Source: Verrucomicrobiota bacterium (GTDB lineage Bacteria; Verrucomicrobiota; Verrucomicrobiia; Verrucomicrobiales; Akkermansiaceae). From it: a stretch of 64,000 nt of DNA. The number at the start of each line of letters is the position of its first letter. Within the stretch, counting starts at the first letter, position 1. The notes below the pieces were generated by a model, which was given only the letters and a program-made list of their open reading frames with translations, made no database searches and was not told the origin of the DNA. The translations under genes were made by a program, and so were the position numbers. This document shows positions 27,023-36,829 of the stretch, one piece after another. The DNA lies in contig RDZR01000028.1 in assembly GCA_004294095.1 (NCBI GenBank), positions 1 to 64,000 on the forward strand, written 5' to 3'.

Positions 27023-27081
27023 GGCCTCGGATCATTTTTCAGATTTGAGCTTGGCCCGTAAACTCTCAAGCTGTTCAGGAA

Positions 27082-28815
27082 ATGCAGAAAATCCGCGTTC
27101 TTCCCGATATTTTAGCCAGCCAAGTTGCCGCAGGTGAAGTCGTCGAGAGGCCTGCTTCCGTCATCAAAGAATTGGTGGAAAATAGCTTGGATGCCGGTGC
27201 TCAGGAAATCCGCGTGGATGTGGACCGTGGCGGCGTGGCTCTAATGCGTGTGATCGACGATGGTTGCGGAATGTCACGAGAAGACGCCCTGCTTTCGTTA
27301 GAGCGGCATGCGACGAGTAAGTTGCGCAGCGTGGGTGATTTGGCGGCCATTTCCACATTAGGCTTTCGTGGCGAAGCGGTGCCGAGCATTGCCAGCGTCT
27401 CGCGCTTCCGCATGATCACACGTGAACGCGATGCCATCTCCGGCACGGAAATTGTCATTGAAGGCGGCACGATGCGCTCAGTGCGCGAGGCCGGATGCGC
27501 GCCCGGCACCACCATCGAGGTCAAATCACTTTTCTATAACATGCCCGCTCGGTTGAAATTTCTCCGTGCCGAATCGACTGAGGCCGCGCACATCGAGCAT
27601 CAAATGCGCTTGCATGCACTCGCCGCACCCAATGTGAGATTTCGCCTGCGCCGCGACGACCGTGAGGTTTTTGATCTGCCAAGCTGTGCCCACGCGCTTG
27701 ATCGTTTACGGCAATTGTTAGGCACGGAGCTCGCACGCGATTTAGTCGAAATTCCGCTCACGCAAATCGATCGAATCGCGGTGTTTGGATATTTGCTGCC
27801 ACCCACGCACGCCCGCAAAGGGCGCCGCCACCAATGCGTATTTCTCAATGGCCGCCCTGTCGAAGATGCAGGCATCGCACGTTCGCTGGCCGATGGATTT
27901 CGCGGTGCACTGGCCGATGGTTTTTACCCTGCTGCGTGGGTTTGGCTGAAAGTCCCGCCAACGCATGTCGATGTCAATGTGCACCCTGCCAAACGTGAAG
28001 TGCGCTTCCACCGGCCGCATGAAATTCGCGAGGTGATGTTAGAAGCAGTGGCGCGTGGACTCAGGCCAGAGCAACCTCAGCCAAGCCCCACACCGCAAAA
28101 AGCAAGTAATCTAACAGACCATTCAGTGCCGATGTGGTCGGTGCCTGCACAGCGATTGGTTGCACCTCCACGAGACATCTCTTTGCCAACACTTGAGCAA
28201 GCTGAGAAACCATGTGCGGCTCTGCAACCGCAAGTCACACCTAGCCCGCAATTCCGGTTCGTCGGAATGCTTCACCAACGCTTTGCTCTGTTAGAAGGAG
28301 CTGATGAACTGGTCATCTTCGATCCCAAGGCAGCTCACGAGCGCATCATTTACGAAGAAATGGTGGCCGCCAGCGCAGCCCACTCGAGCAGCCAGCGACT
28401 GCTCGTTCCCATCCTGTTAGAACTAGAGCCAAGGGACTACGAACTCATTTTGCGGCATCGCTTGAGCTTGCAAGAATGCGGTATGGAAATCGATGCATTC
28501 GGCGGAAATACCCTTCAAATCAATGCCCTACCAACCGTGCTCGAACTGGAAAATCCACGGGAATTCGTCGCCGCGTTGCTCGATGAACTCCTCCACAGCT
28601 CGTCTGCCAACGCGCGCTTCGGAATCGATCGTTTTGCCAAAATATATGCCAAACGAGTCGCCTCACTGATTCATGTGCGCGAAGTAGAAATTGAACCTCT
28701 TCTGCTCGCTCTTTTTTCATGCGAGCTACCCTACTGCGCGGCGGATGGACGGCCGACTCTCACCGCAATGAGCATGGCCGAGATTCAGCGGCGCTTCGGG
28801 CTGAATAAAAATTAA
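27082..28815 (+). CDS. mutL: DNA mismatch repair protein MutL
   Basis: GHKL ATPase that links MutS mismatch recognition to strand incision. In 577 residues: N-terminal ATPase motifs IAAGEVVERPASVIKELVEN, DDGCGM and GFRGEAVPSIASVS, a transducer domain with NGRPVEDAGI and THVDVNVHPAKREVRF, a low-complexity linker (about 330-390), and a C-terminal dimerisation domain. The C-terminus has no clear DQHAxxExxxxE endonuclease motif: the aligned part reads FDPKAAHERIIYEEM, which keeps AAHERI and the E pattern but with FDPKAAH for DQHAAH. Whether it has nicking activity is uncertain. Confidence 0.96.
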   Translation: MQKIRVLPDILASQVAAGEVVERPASVIKELVENSLDAGAQEIRVDVDRGGVALMRVIDDGCGMSREDALLSLERHATSKLRSVGDLAAISTLGFRGEAVPSIASVSRFRMITRERDAISGTEIVIEGGTMRSVREAGCAPGTTIEVKSLFYNMPARLKFLRAESTEAAHIEHQMRLHALAAPNVRFRLRRDDREVFDLPSCAHALDRLRQLLGTELARDLVEIPLTQIDRIAVFGYLLPPTHARKGRRHQCVFLNGRPVEDAGIARSLADGFRGALADGFYPAAWVWLKVPPTHVDVNVHPAKREVRFHRPHEIREVMLEAVARGLRPEQPQPSPTPQKASNLTDHSVPMWSVPAQRLVAPPRDISLPTLEQAEKPCAALQPQVTPSPQFRFVGMLHQRFALLEGADELVIFDPKAAHERIIYEEMVAASAAHSSSQRLLVPILLELEPRDYELILRHRLSLQECGMEIDAFGGNTLQINALPTVLELENPREFVAALLDELLHSSSANARFGIDRFAKIYAKRVASLIHVREVEIEPLLLALFSCELPYCAADGRPTLTAMSMAEIQRRFGLNKN

Positions 28816-28827
28816 CTGTTAGGTTGA

Positions 28828-29658
28828 TTATTTCTTATGCAAAGCATCGCGGTAGGCCGATGGACGCACGCCCATGTTTTTGAAAAATATGTTAGAAAAA
28901 GTGGAGCGGTATTCGTAGCCGACTTCTTCGCAAATCGCATCTAACTTAAGATTCGTAGTGCGGAGTAAATTCTCTGCCCGCGCGAGCCGCAGCATGGTTA
29001 GGTGCGCCATCGGTGCTTGGCCAAACGCTTGCAAACACAACCTGCGAAAGTGCTCAGGACTCATTTTAGCAACCTTTGCCATCGAGGGCACACACCATGC
29101 TTGGTTCAAATCTCGAACGATGGTCCGCCAAGCGTCTTCCATTCGCGGATCGATTTTTTCGTGATGTAAAATCGTTTGCCCGTAGTGATCGATTAGCTCA
29201 ATCCATAAATAACAGGCAGTGCCGCTCGGCTGTTGCTCGGCTTCTGCGTGAAGACCTCGCATCGCATGCAATATTGGAGCCGCCACACAGGGAATCCCTG
29301 CAACTGTTAGATTTTCACGCCGCACATCATTTTGGTAAGTGATCGCCGCGAAACATAATGGGGTATCTTGCCACTGGCGCAATTGAACCAAGCTAGAGAA
29401 AATAGCGGCCGTTTGCGCAGCCATCATTTGCCAGTCTCCATCGCACTTGACTTCACAGGCGTTGTGAAAAAAGACCACGATGCATGATGCCTCGCTGCTA
29501 ATTGTTAGATTCGGCACTTTTGATAAATACTGCTCACCTAGTAATAGTTCTTTAATTTTTCTCTGAGCCAATGACTGAATCACCCTTCGCAACTCGCCTG
29601 TCTGCGGTTCTTCGTCACATTGCATCCGCAATAAGTGTTGTGGCCGGCTTGAATCCAT
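28828..29658 (-). CDS. AraC-family transcriptional regulator
   Basis: 276 residues. The N-terminal ~170 residues are a cupin-like ligand-binding region without clear family landmarks. The last 100 hold the double helix-turn-helix: MAKVAKMSPEHFRRLCLQAF, then LDAICEEVGYEYRSTFSNIF and GVRPSAYR at the end. It begins 2 bp after the stop of the large CehA-like gene, so the two are probably one transcript and the regulator may control it. The inducer is unknown. Confidence 0.88.
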   Translation of the reverse strand: MDSSRPQHLLRMQCDEEPQTGELRRVIQSLAQRKIKELLLGEQYLSKVPNLTISSEASCIVVFFHNACEVKCDGDWQMMAAQTAAIFSSLVQLRQWQDTPLCFAAITYQNDVRRENLTVAGIPCVAAPILHAMRGLHAEAEQQPSGTACYLWIELIDHYGQTILHHEKIDPRMEDAWRTIVRDLNQAWCVPSMAKVAKMSPEHFRRLCLQAFGQAPMAHLTMLRLARAENLLRTTNLKLDAICEEVGYEYRSTFSNIFFKNMGVRPSAYRDALHKK

Positions 29659-29660
29659 GA

Positions 29661-32600
29661 TCAGGGTGAGATTTCTAACTGTTTTCTCAACGATTCGAGT
29701 GCTGCTTGAGATTCACGCAAACTTTCGACGTTCATCCATGGCTTGCTGCGATTGATTTCATCCTGCATGCGCTGAAGTATAAAGGCAGCTTGCTCGGTCC
29801 GCGCGCGCAGCGGCTTATCCTTCACATCAAACCAAACCGGTGCCGTGTGCGCAAACCTCGCGCGGCCATCTTCGCGCGGCTCCCACACACGCAGCGCAAA
29901 CCAACTCGTGCCATCCAGTGTGAGAGTGCGTTCGATTGACGCGCGATCTTGATTGACTGGAATGATTTCTTTCACCGATCCATTCACAATCAGCTCGACG
30001 GATCCGATCGCTTGCTCGCCTGCAACTTGAGCTGTTAGATGGACCCCATTTTCAGTGAGTGAAAAATCCGCCATGCACATCGGACCAGTCGTCACAAAGC
30101 TATTCCCGCGGTGTAATCCATCAAGCCAGTGCGCGTAAGAAAATCCTTGCGGGCAATGCACATACACGCGGCTAAAACCTAACGGAACTGGATGCACGCC
30201 GCTCGCGGTGCCCGCAGTTGGACGCAGGCGTTTCCCACAATTCAACAATGCCCAATACGTCTGATGGGTGTATTCAATCCAGTCACGCTCATTGCCCCCA
30301 TGCGTCGCGTGCGGCAACATCCATGCGGGTGCTGGCGTGAACCATGGAGTGATGGCAAATGGCACTTGCCAGACATGATTGTTAGAAAGTTCATACAACG
30401 TCTCAGGTGCCAGCTCCGGCAACAGCGCCATCCATGGCCAGTCCGGTTTATCCATATCAAAAAACGCACCCTGCTTACGAGCTGCGGCCAGCATCGGCAG
30501 CAGTGGTGGCACCTTTTGTGGCAGCGGCATGCGATGGCCGAGCGCAAAAATAGCACCCGTGGTGTGTTCGTGGCCACCGAGTGAGAAAATTTCCCATTCC
30601 GTATTGCATGGCCAGATCACATGGGTTTCATCCACTTTGATCAGCTCAGCAGGTTGCTCAGGCGTCGCACTTGGATCAAATTTTCTCGGGCTTTGATCAT
30701 CGCGAATCGTCCAATAGGTGAGCGGAAATGCGACATTCAAATCTTCTGCAAGCATTAGATTGGGCAAATCTAACAATGTGCGATGCACGTGCGTCTCGCC
30801 GCTATACCAACCATCTTCTTGCATATCGATCCAACGCTCCATCGGAAAATTCATCTCAAGCGGTTGATCACTCACCACAATTTCCCGCAACAACGGCCGC
30901 CATTCTTTGCCGTGCTCAATGACCAACGTGTAGCGGCCTGCCGGAAGATGGGCGATCCATGGATGCGCAGTCAGCGTGGTGTGATTTTCTTCACTCAACG
31001 GATTTCTGAAATTGCGTTTTTCATAGCGCACCGCACTGCCACCATCACTTTGCGGGAAGAACCATGATCCTGCTAGATTTCTCAAAGTGATGCGCGAAGG
31101 CAATGGCCGGCCGCTGGCCGCATCGATCACATGGCCTCTAACAGTTATGAGTGGAACGGCTTCATCCATTTTTTTAATCCACGTATTTTCCGCAGCTTCA
31201 AACGATGCGATTGCAGATCGTCGCTTCTCAGGCTCCGTGATCGCGCGAGTTACTTGCTCTTGGCGTTGCTGGGCAAGTTCCCGAAAAACTTGAACATCGG
31301 CACGCTGCGGCTTCAGTGCAGTGCCGCCAATCTCAACATACCATGGCGCGATGAGAGCCACTTTGTGGTCTGTTAGAAAACGCAGGGCAAACCAGCCACT
31401 TTCCTGCATGGTCATCAGGTGTGGCAGCGCGATGGTCTCCACTCGCCCGTTGCGGATCAACTCGATGCGAGTCAGCGGATCTGCGGAGTCCAGTTTGCCT
31501 GCAAGGTGAATTTGCAGCGGCCCGGTCGTCACCATCGTGCGCCCAGCTTTGAGCGCATCCCACCATCCTTGCCATGTCAATGATTGGCCGACGTGGACAT
31601 AAACTCGCCCGTGTTGGCCTGGGCGAGAGCTGACGATTCCAGCGAGTGGAATTCTCAAGCCAGTATTGAGCGCATGAAAATAGCTAGCGTGTGTTGTTAG
31701 ATCATCACCAACTCCAAGCGAATCGAGTTTTCCGCTGGCGAGCCAAACTGGCAAATCACTTGGTGAACTGATGTGCGCATGAATCCACGCCTCACGCCGC
31801 GCGGCGAGATCAACCACAAATTGAGAGATTGGCCACTGAGCTGTTAGATCGGGGAAATCCGTAATGCCGAGTGGCTCGCGCAGACCATGATAGGAAACAA
31901 CTCCGCCGCTTCGTTGATCGCAGCCAGCAACAAGATGAAACCATCGCAGATCCGGAGTTTTTTGAATGCGGGGAGCAGGAGGTTTTTCATTTTTCCAATG
32001 GTTCATTTGATTGGACCATGTGATTGCTTCGCCGATCCATAAATCTGATGCGCGCATCTGAACGGGAATTTCACTGAGATCGAAATCCATACCGAGATCT
32101 CCCGCCCACCATCCTTCTTTTGCGAGATCCGTGAGACGTTCGAGCGTGATCGTTAATTCCGTGCCCTTCGGCTCAACCAGCAATTCGCCCTGCTGCGCGA
32201 TCCACTCCGGCCCCTTATCTATCTGATAGATGTAGCGTTCGCATGGTATGGATAAATCAGTTTCTCCATCTAACAAAAAATAGCCATCGTGAGCTGAGTT
32301 GATTGATTCACCTCGAGCATTTTTCAAATAAACGCGCGCGGCCAGTGGCACTCCATGGACATCGCGCAATGCTAAATGCAACGAGCTATGAATTGTCTCT
32401 AATTCGGACGCTTGATTGTGCCCAATAGGATTATTTTTGATCTGAAAATTCAACAGCACATCGCTCCGAAATCCCAGATCCTGTGTGCCTTGGCCGGCAT
32501 TGACGTGGATGAGTGCGGATCGAATCCCAATGTGATTCGTGCGCAGTTTGAGCATGCGTTTTTCTAACCGTTCACCGCTCAAGCGGCCTTCGGGTTCTAA

Positions 32601-32891
32601 TTTCCATTCAAGCCACCCATCGCGTTTGGCATCATCTTCAGCAGCGCCGTGATCGATGAAATGAGGACTCTCTAACTGAAGTGCGGATGTGATTCCAGCC
32701 GAGTTGAGAATTTCAATCTCATAATCTCGCCACTCATTTTGGATTAAATCGAGAGGTTCTGTCCCCGGGTCCACCTTCACTCGTGCTTCCGGACTGATCG
32801 ATACTGACATGATCACCGGCGGCTCTGCCGATGCCAAAGACAGCATCATGCCAAGCCCAAGCAAGCACGCCAGCAACTTACGAATTTCCAT
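29661..32891 (-). CDS. Large exported CehA/McbA-like protein with two tandem metallohydrolase modules
   Basis: 1076 residues with a signal peptide (first 22). Two parallel halves each have a carboxypeptidase-regulatory-like beta segment, a CehA/McbA (PHP-type) core, and a closing block (RVYVHVGQ...MVTTGP and RVYVHCPQ...FVTTGP). The second core, near residue 697, has the metal-binding GETHVHRT (H-x-H). The aligned position in the first core, near residue 263, reads GDLGMDFD, so its H-x-H is missing. The first module is therefore probably non-catalytic and the second probably active. Substrate unknown; relatives hydrolyse carbamate or phosphoester-type bonds. Confidence 0.75.
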   Translation of the reverse strand: MEIRKLLACLLGLGMMLSLASAEPPVIMSVSISPEARVKVDPGTEPLDLIQNEWRDYEIEILNSAGITSALQLESPHFIDHGAAEDDAKRDGWLEWKLEPEGRLSGERLEKRMLKLRTNHIGIRSALIHVNAGQGTQDLGFRSDVLLNFQIKNNPIGHNQASELETIHSSLHLALRDVHGVPLAARVYLKNARGESINSAHDGYFLLDGETDLSIPCERYIYQIDKGPEWIAQQGELLVEPKGTELTITLERLTDLAKEGWWAGDLGMDFDLSEIPVQMRASDLWIGEAITWSNQMNHWKNEKPPAPRIQKTPDLRWFHLVAGCDQRSGGVVSYHGLREPLGITDFPDLTAQWPISQFVVDLAARREAWIHAHISSPSDLPVWLASGKLDSLGVGDDLTTHASYFHALNTGLRIPLAGIVSSRPGQHGRVYVHVGQSLTWQGWWDALKAGRTMVTTGPLQIHLAGKLDSADPLTRIELIRNGRVETIALPHLMTMQESGWFALRFLTDHKVALIAPWYVEIGGTALKPQRADVQVFRELAQQRQEQVTRAITEPEKRRSAIASFEAAENTWIKKMDEAVPLITVRGHVIDAASGRPLPSRITLRNLAGSWFFPQSDGGSAVRYEKRNFRNPLSEENHTTLTAHPWIAHLPAGRYTLVIEHGKEWRPLLREIVVSDQPLEMNFPMERWIDMQEDGWYSGETHVHRTLLDLPNLMLAEDLNVAFPLTYWTIRDDQSPRKFDPSATPEQPAELIKVDETHVIWPCNTEWEIFSLGGHEHTTGAIFALGHRMPLPQKVPPLLPMLAAARKQGAFFDMDKPDWPWMALLPELAPETLYELSNNHVWQVPFAITPWFTPAPAWMLPHATHGGNERDWIEYTHQTYWALLNCGKRLRPTAGTASGVHPVPLGFSRVYVHCPQGFSYAHWLDGLHRGNSFVTTGPMCMADFSLTENGVHLTAQVAGEQAIGSVELIVNGSVKEIIPVNQDRASIERTLTLDGTSWFALRVWEPREDGRARFAHTAPVWFDVKDKPLRARTEQAAFILQRMQDEINRSKPWMNVESLRESQAALESLRKQLEISP

Positions 32892-32973
32892 GAATCACTT
32901 TTGACCATGCCCTATGCGCTCGTCAGAAGTCGAGACGTTCATTGGGATGGGTGATGTGATTTTCAGTTAGAAA

Positions 32974-34359
32974 TTATGCCAGCGCATCCAATAATTTTTG
33001 GTGAATGCCGTCAAAGCCGCCATTGCTGAGAACCGCGATGATGTCTCCGTGCTCAGCTTCAGCAGCGACCTTTTTCACAATTTCATCCACATTTTGGAGA
33101 TACCAACCATGTCCGCCGCGGGAGGCGATGTCTGCAGAAAGGCGCGATGGATCGAGGCGATCGTTTTCTGGGATTTTGTGGAGATCTGGAATGGCAGCCA
33201 CCACCGCACGATCGGCCAACGCAAGTGCATCGGCCAGCTCGGTTTGGAAAACAGCGCGGCGAGTCGTATTCGAGCGCGGCTCGAACAGCACCCACAGGCG
33301 AGCATTCGGATGACGTTGGCGCAGGCTTTGCACGGCGAGGCGAATCGCCGTCGGATGATGCGCGAAATCATCGATCACCTTGATGCCATTAACTTCGCCC
33401 TTGAGTTCTTGACGGCGGGCGATGCCCTCGAATGCGAGTAGGCCATCGTGAATTTCTTGAGGCGTTAGACCGGCAAAAGTTGCGGCAGCGGCGGCCATCG
33501 CGGCATTGCGCACATTGAACTCGCCCGTCATCAATATGCGATATGACGTGCCATCTAACACAAATGAACTTCCATCACAATCATAGCTTACTTGCTCGAT
33601 GCGGAGTGTGCAATTTTCTCCGAAGCCAACGGTGGTGACGGGGCAGGGCGCAGCGGCAGCAACTTCCAAGCAAGTTGGCTCGTCGCCATTGATCAGTGCG
33701 AGGCCGCGCCGTGGCACGATGTTGAGCAGGCGGCGGAAGGTGAGTTTGATTTCATCTAACGAATTGTAGATATCGGCATGATCAAATTCGATATTATTGA
33801 TCACCACACATTCTGGCAGATAGTGGAGAAATTTTGACCGCTTATCGAAAAATGCAGTGTCGTATTCATCGCCTTCTAACACATTAAATTCCGAGTCGGT
33901 AAAATGCGCGCCACAGCCTAAATTTTTCGGCAGGCCGCCGATGAGGTATCCTGGATCGCGGCCAGCGCGTTTGAGCAACCAAGCGAGCATCGAGGTGGTA
34001 GTGGTCTTGCCGTGAGTGCCGCTGACGACGAAATTGCGTTTGCCGCGCAGGAAGTATTCTTTGAGCACTTCGGGCAATGAATGATAGAGCAGCTTGCGAT
34101 CGAGTGCGGCTTCTGCTTCGGGATTTCCACGAGAAATCGCGTTGCCAATGATCACCACCTCCGCATCATGTGGGATGTGTTCTTCCGCATATCCTTCTGT
34201 TAGAACGATTCCTTGGTCGCGGAGAAAATCAGACATCGGTGGGTAAACATTGGCATCAGAACCGCTGACGTGATAGCCCCGTTGTTTCATCGCGGCGGCG
34301 ACAGCTCCCATGGCGGTGCCGCAGATGCCGGTGAAGTGGAATCGAGAAAAATTGGACAT
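32974..34359 (-). CDS. mpl: UDP-MurNAc:L-Ala-gamma-D-Glu-meso-DAP ligase (Mpl)
   Basis: Recycles tripeptide released from old peptidoglycan by attaching it to UDP-MurNAc in the cytoplasm. 461 residues of the Mur ligase fold: FTGICGTAMGAVAAAMKQRG at the start, ATP loop VSGTHGKTTTTSML, LEGDEYDTAFFDKRSKFLHY (diagnostic of Mpl against MurC), and DDFAHHPTAI. It points to DAP-type peptidoglycan and an active recycling route. It is 12 bp downstream of the YheT-type hydrolase gene on the same strand. Confidence 0.94.
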   Translation of the reverse strand: MSNFSRFHFTGICGTAMGAVAAAMKQRGYHVSGSDANVYPPMSDFLRDQGIVLTEGYAEEHIPHDAEVVIIGNAISRGNPEAEAALDRKLLYHSLPEVLKEYFLRGKRNFVVSGTHGKTTTTSMLAWLLKRAGRDPGYLIGGLPKNLGCGAHFTDSEFNVLEGDEYDTAFFDKRSKFLHYLPECVVINNIEFDHADIYNSLDEIKLTFRRLLNIVPRRGLALINGDEPTCLEVAAAAPCPVTTVGFGENCTLRIEQVSYDCDGSSFVLDGTSYRILMTGEFNVRNAAMAAAAATFAGLTPQEIHDGLLAFEGIARRQELKGEVNGIKVIDDFAHHPTAIRLAVQSLRQRHPNARLWVLFEPRSNTTRRAVFQTELADALALADRAVVAAIPDLHKIPENDRLDPSRLSADIASRGGHGWYLQNVDEIVKKVAAEAEHGDIIAVLSNGGFDGIHQKLLDALA

Positions 34360-34371
34360 GTGTGGAAAGCA

Positions 34372-35379
34372 CTATGCAGATGGCTGCGACTTGCCAATCG
34401 CAATGTGTGGATCGGGCGCGGCGAGAAATTCCACCACGCGCCGTTCCATCCAATTTTCCCCTAGCAGCGAATCTCCGGGGAAGCCGACGTGGCCACCTTC
34501 GGCAGGTGCTTCAAAAAATAAAAATGGGTTCTCATTTGCCTCATCAAATGGATAACAATCCGGACCGAGAAATGGATCATTGCGAGCTGTTAGAAGAAGC
34601 GTTGGGTGTTTAATTTTTGTAAGATGCGGCTTTGAACTGCATTTTTGCCAATAATCTTCCGCATTCAGGAAGCCATGGATCGGCGCGGTGTATCGATCGT
34701 CAAATTCAGCAAACGTGCGCATGGCATCGATTCCTGTTAGATCAATTTGGCCAGGAAACTCGATGGCTTTGCGGCGAATGCGCGCCTGCATTTTGCGCAT
34801 AAACCGGCGCATGTAGAGCCAGTTCGATGGTGTGGCTAAAGTCCGGGAGGCACAGGCCAAATCACAGGGCACGCTAATCGCCGCCGCGCGATGTATGGCG
34901 GGCGGCAATGACGCGGGTGTTTCACCCAAATACTTGAGCGTTAAATTCCCGCCGAGGCTAAAGCCAACCAAATCTATCAGACTGTTAGGAAATCGCTGCA
35001 TCGCGTGTTGGATGATGGCGATGAGATCTTCCGTTGCACCACTGTGATACATTCTAAGCAGCCGATTGGGAGTGCCGCCGCAGCCGCGAAAGTTCCACGC
35101 CATGACGCTCCAGCCAAGCTGATGGAGCGTTTCGGCAATGCCTTGGATGTATTCGCTGCGCGGACTTGCCTCGAGGCCATGGCTTAAAATCGCGAGCCGC
35201 TTGCTATTTGGAGTGATGGCCCACTGAGCATCCAAAAAATCACCATCTGCCAGTTCGATGCGCTCGCGCTCCGTGGTGACCATCGGCACATGACGAAATA
35301 AGGCAGGCACAATAGTTTGCGCATGCGCACCACGCAACCATGCAGGCGAGCGATAGGTGCTTTGAGGAACGACCGGCAT
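34372..35379 (-). CDS. YheT-family alpha/beta hydrolase
   Basis: 335 residues. The family landmarks are SPAWLRGAHAQTIVPALFR near the N-terminus, MAWNFRGCGGTPNRL, the nucleophile elbow VGFSLGGNLTLKYLGE (catalytic Ser), an acidic residue in NDPFL, and GGHVGF (catalytic His). Related proteins are short-chain or phospholipid esterases of unclear physiological role. No signal peptide, so cytoplasmic or membrane-associated. It precedes mpl by 12 bp. Confidence 0.88.
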   Translation of the reverse strand: MPVVPQSTYRSPAWLRGAHAQTIVPALFRHVPMVTTERERIELADGDFLDAQWAITPNSKRLAILSHGLEASPRSEYIQGIAETLHQLGWSVMAWNFRGCGGTPNRLLRMYHSGATEDLIAIIQHAMQRFPNSLIDLVGFSLGGNLTLKYLGETPASLPPAIHRAAAISVPCDLACASRTLATPSNWLYMRRFMRKMQARIRRKAIEFPGQIDLTGIDAMRTFAEFDDRYTAPIHGFLNAEDYWQKCSSKPHLTKIKHPTLLLTARNDPFLGPDCYPFDEANENPFLFFEAPAEGGHVGFPGDSLLGENWMERRVVEFLAAPDPHIAIGKSQPSA

Positions 35380-35449
35380 CTAACAAAATTTTTCTAACCC
35401 ATCAGGACGGCCGAGCATGCGATCCGTTTCCAGCGCGAGGCATCCTTGG

Positions 35450-36319
35450 TCATGATCCATTCGGTTGAGTGCAATCGAGGTGTTGATTCATTTCAATTGC
35501 TGGATTTGGCTCGGCAGCGGCACCAACGACCACCGCGGGCACACCTGCGACGGTCGTGTGCGGCGCGACATGATGCAAGACAACGCTGCCGGAGCCAACT
35601 TTTGCTCCAGTGCCAATTTCCACACGGCCGAGAATTTTCGCACCTGCTCCTAACAGAACTCCCGAACGCACGATTGGGTGCCGATCTCCCGTTGCTTTGC
35701 CAGTGCCGCCGAGGGTCACTTCGTGCAAGATGGAAACATCATCTTCAATGATTGCCGTTTCTCCAACGACAAAGGACGTGGCATGATCTAACAGAATTCC
35801 GCAACCAATCTGCGCGGCGGGGTGGATGTCCACTGCGAAGACTTCACTAACCAAGCTTTGCAAATACAAAGCAAGCCAACGGCGATCATTGTGCCAAAGT
35901 GCATGGGCCGCGCGATAACTTGATAGGGCCAAGAATCCTTTAAAAAACAACAACGGCTCTAACGGTGAGAAACACGCGGGATCGCGTTCATGCATGGCCA
36001 CTAAATCTCTGGCCGCGCGCTGTAAAATTTCCGGACTCGCCTCAAAGACTTGCAGCAGCAGTGGCTCCATCGAGTGGCGTGGCATGTCTTCTCGTGCCAA
36101 GCGGCGCGCGAGCCGAGCCGCCAATGATTCCGCAAAAGACGATCGCGAAAAAACCACATCATCGAGCAAATGCCGCAAGCAAGGCTCCTCATCTGCCGCG
36201 CGCGTTGCTTCCTGAAACAAAAGCGCCCACAGTAAATCTTGGCTAATTGGCTTGCCCGAGCAAAGATCTAACGTTTTCTTGCTCGATGCGGATGTGGATG
36301 TCTGCTGAAGTGGATTCAT
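35450..36319 (-). CDS. cysE: Serine O-acetyltransferase CysE
   Basis: Makes O-acetylserine from serine and acetyl-CoA, the first step of cysteine synthesis. About 289 residues: a helical N-terminal domain and a left-handed beta-helix of hexapeptide repeats (VDIHPAAQIGCGILLDHATS, GETAIIEDDVSILHEVTLGGTGK, HPIVRSGVLLGAGAKILG). His residues in DHAT and LHEVTLGG match the active site. The ATG at 36317-36319 lies in the same CATG as the start of the divergent Rrf2 gene; an ATG at 36334 would lengthen the overlap. GAGAG upstream on the minus strand is a fair Shine-Dalgarno for 36319. Confidence 0.93.
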   Translation of the reverse strand: MNPLQQTSTSASSKKTLDLCSGKPISQDLLWALLFQEATRAADEEPCLRHLLDDVVFSRSSFAESLAARLARRLAREDMPRHSMEPLLLQVFEASPEILQRAARDLVAMHERDPACFSPLEPLLFFKGFLALSSYRAAHALWHNDRRWLALYLQSLVSEVFAVDIHPAAQIGCGILLDHATSFVVGETAIIEDDVSILHEVTLGGTGKATGDRHPIVRSGVLLGAGAKILGRVEIGTGAKVGSGSVVLHHVAPHTTVAGVPAVVVGAAAEPNPAIEMNQHLDCTQPNGS

Positions 36320-36731
36320 GAAAATTTCTCTCAAATTGGAATATGCATGCCGAGCACTTGCTCAGCTTGCGAAGCTCCATGACGGCAAAACCCTTACACG
36401 CCTCGAAGACTTGGCGCAACGGGAAGCCGTCTCTGGAAATTTTTTAGTGCAAATTCTCAATGACCTCAAACGAGCCCATCTCATTGAAAGCCGCCGAGGT
36501 CAAGCAGGCGGTTATTTGTTGGCGCGGCATCCTCAGCAAATTTCCCTGCGCCAAATCATTGATGCCGTTGATCCTTCATTGCTGGTTTGCTCAGCCCATC
36601 CGGACGGCGAATCCGGTGCAGCCGTCCAGCGCGCATGGGATCAAGTTTCCTCTGCATTGCGCCATACGCTTGACCGAATCACGCTCGATCAATTGGCGCA
36701 CGAGCCGCAGGCGACGATGTTTCATATTTGA
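36318..36731 (+). CDS. Rrf2-family transcriptional regulator
   Basis: 137 residues. The winged helix starts right at the family's usual N-terminus (MKISLKLEYACRALAQLAKL) and includes LAQREAVSGNFLVQILNDLKRAHLIES and RGQAGGYLLAR. Only one Cys (Cys in LLVCSAHPDG) is present in the region where IscR has three, so Fe-S ligation of the IscR type is unlikely; a CymR-like cysteine-metabolism regulator fits the neighbour cysE better. Its start codon overlaps that of cysE on the other strand. Confidence 0.9.
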   Translation: MKISLKLEYACRALAQLAKLHDGKTLTRLEDLAQREAVSGNFLVQILNDLKRAHLIESRRGQAGGYLLARHPQQISLRQIIDAVDPSLLVCSAHPDGESGAAVQRAWDQVSSALRHTLDRITLDQLAHEPQATMFHI

Positions 36732-36829
36732 AAAAACGGGCAGGCCGGAATTTTTATTAACAAATCCTGATATTTGCTTGGATTTAATTGTAATGTCTGC
36801 TAACGGCTGAGCAGTTCATACATCTCACC

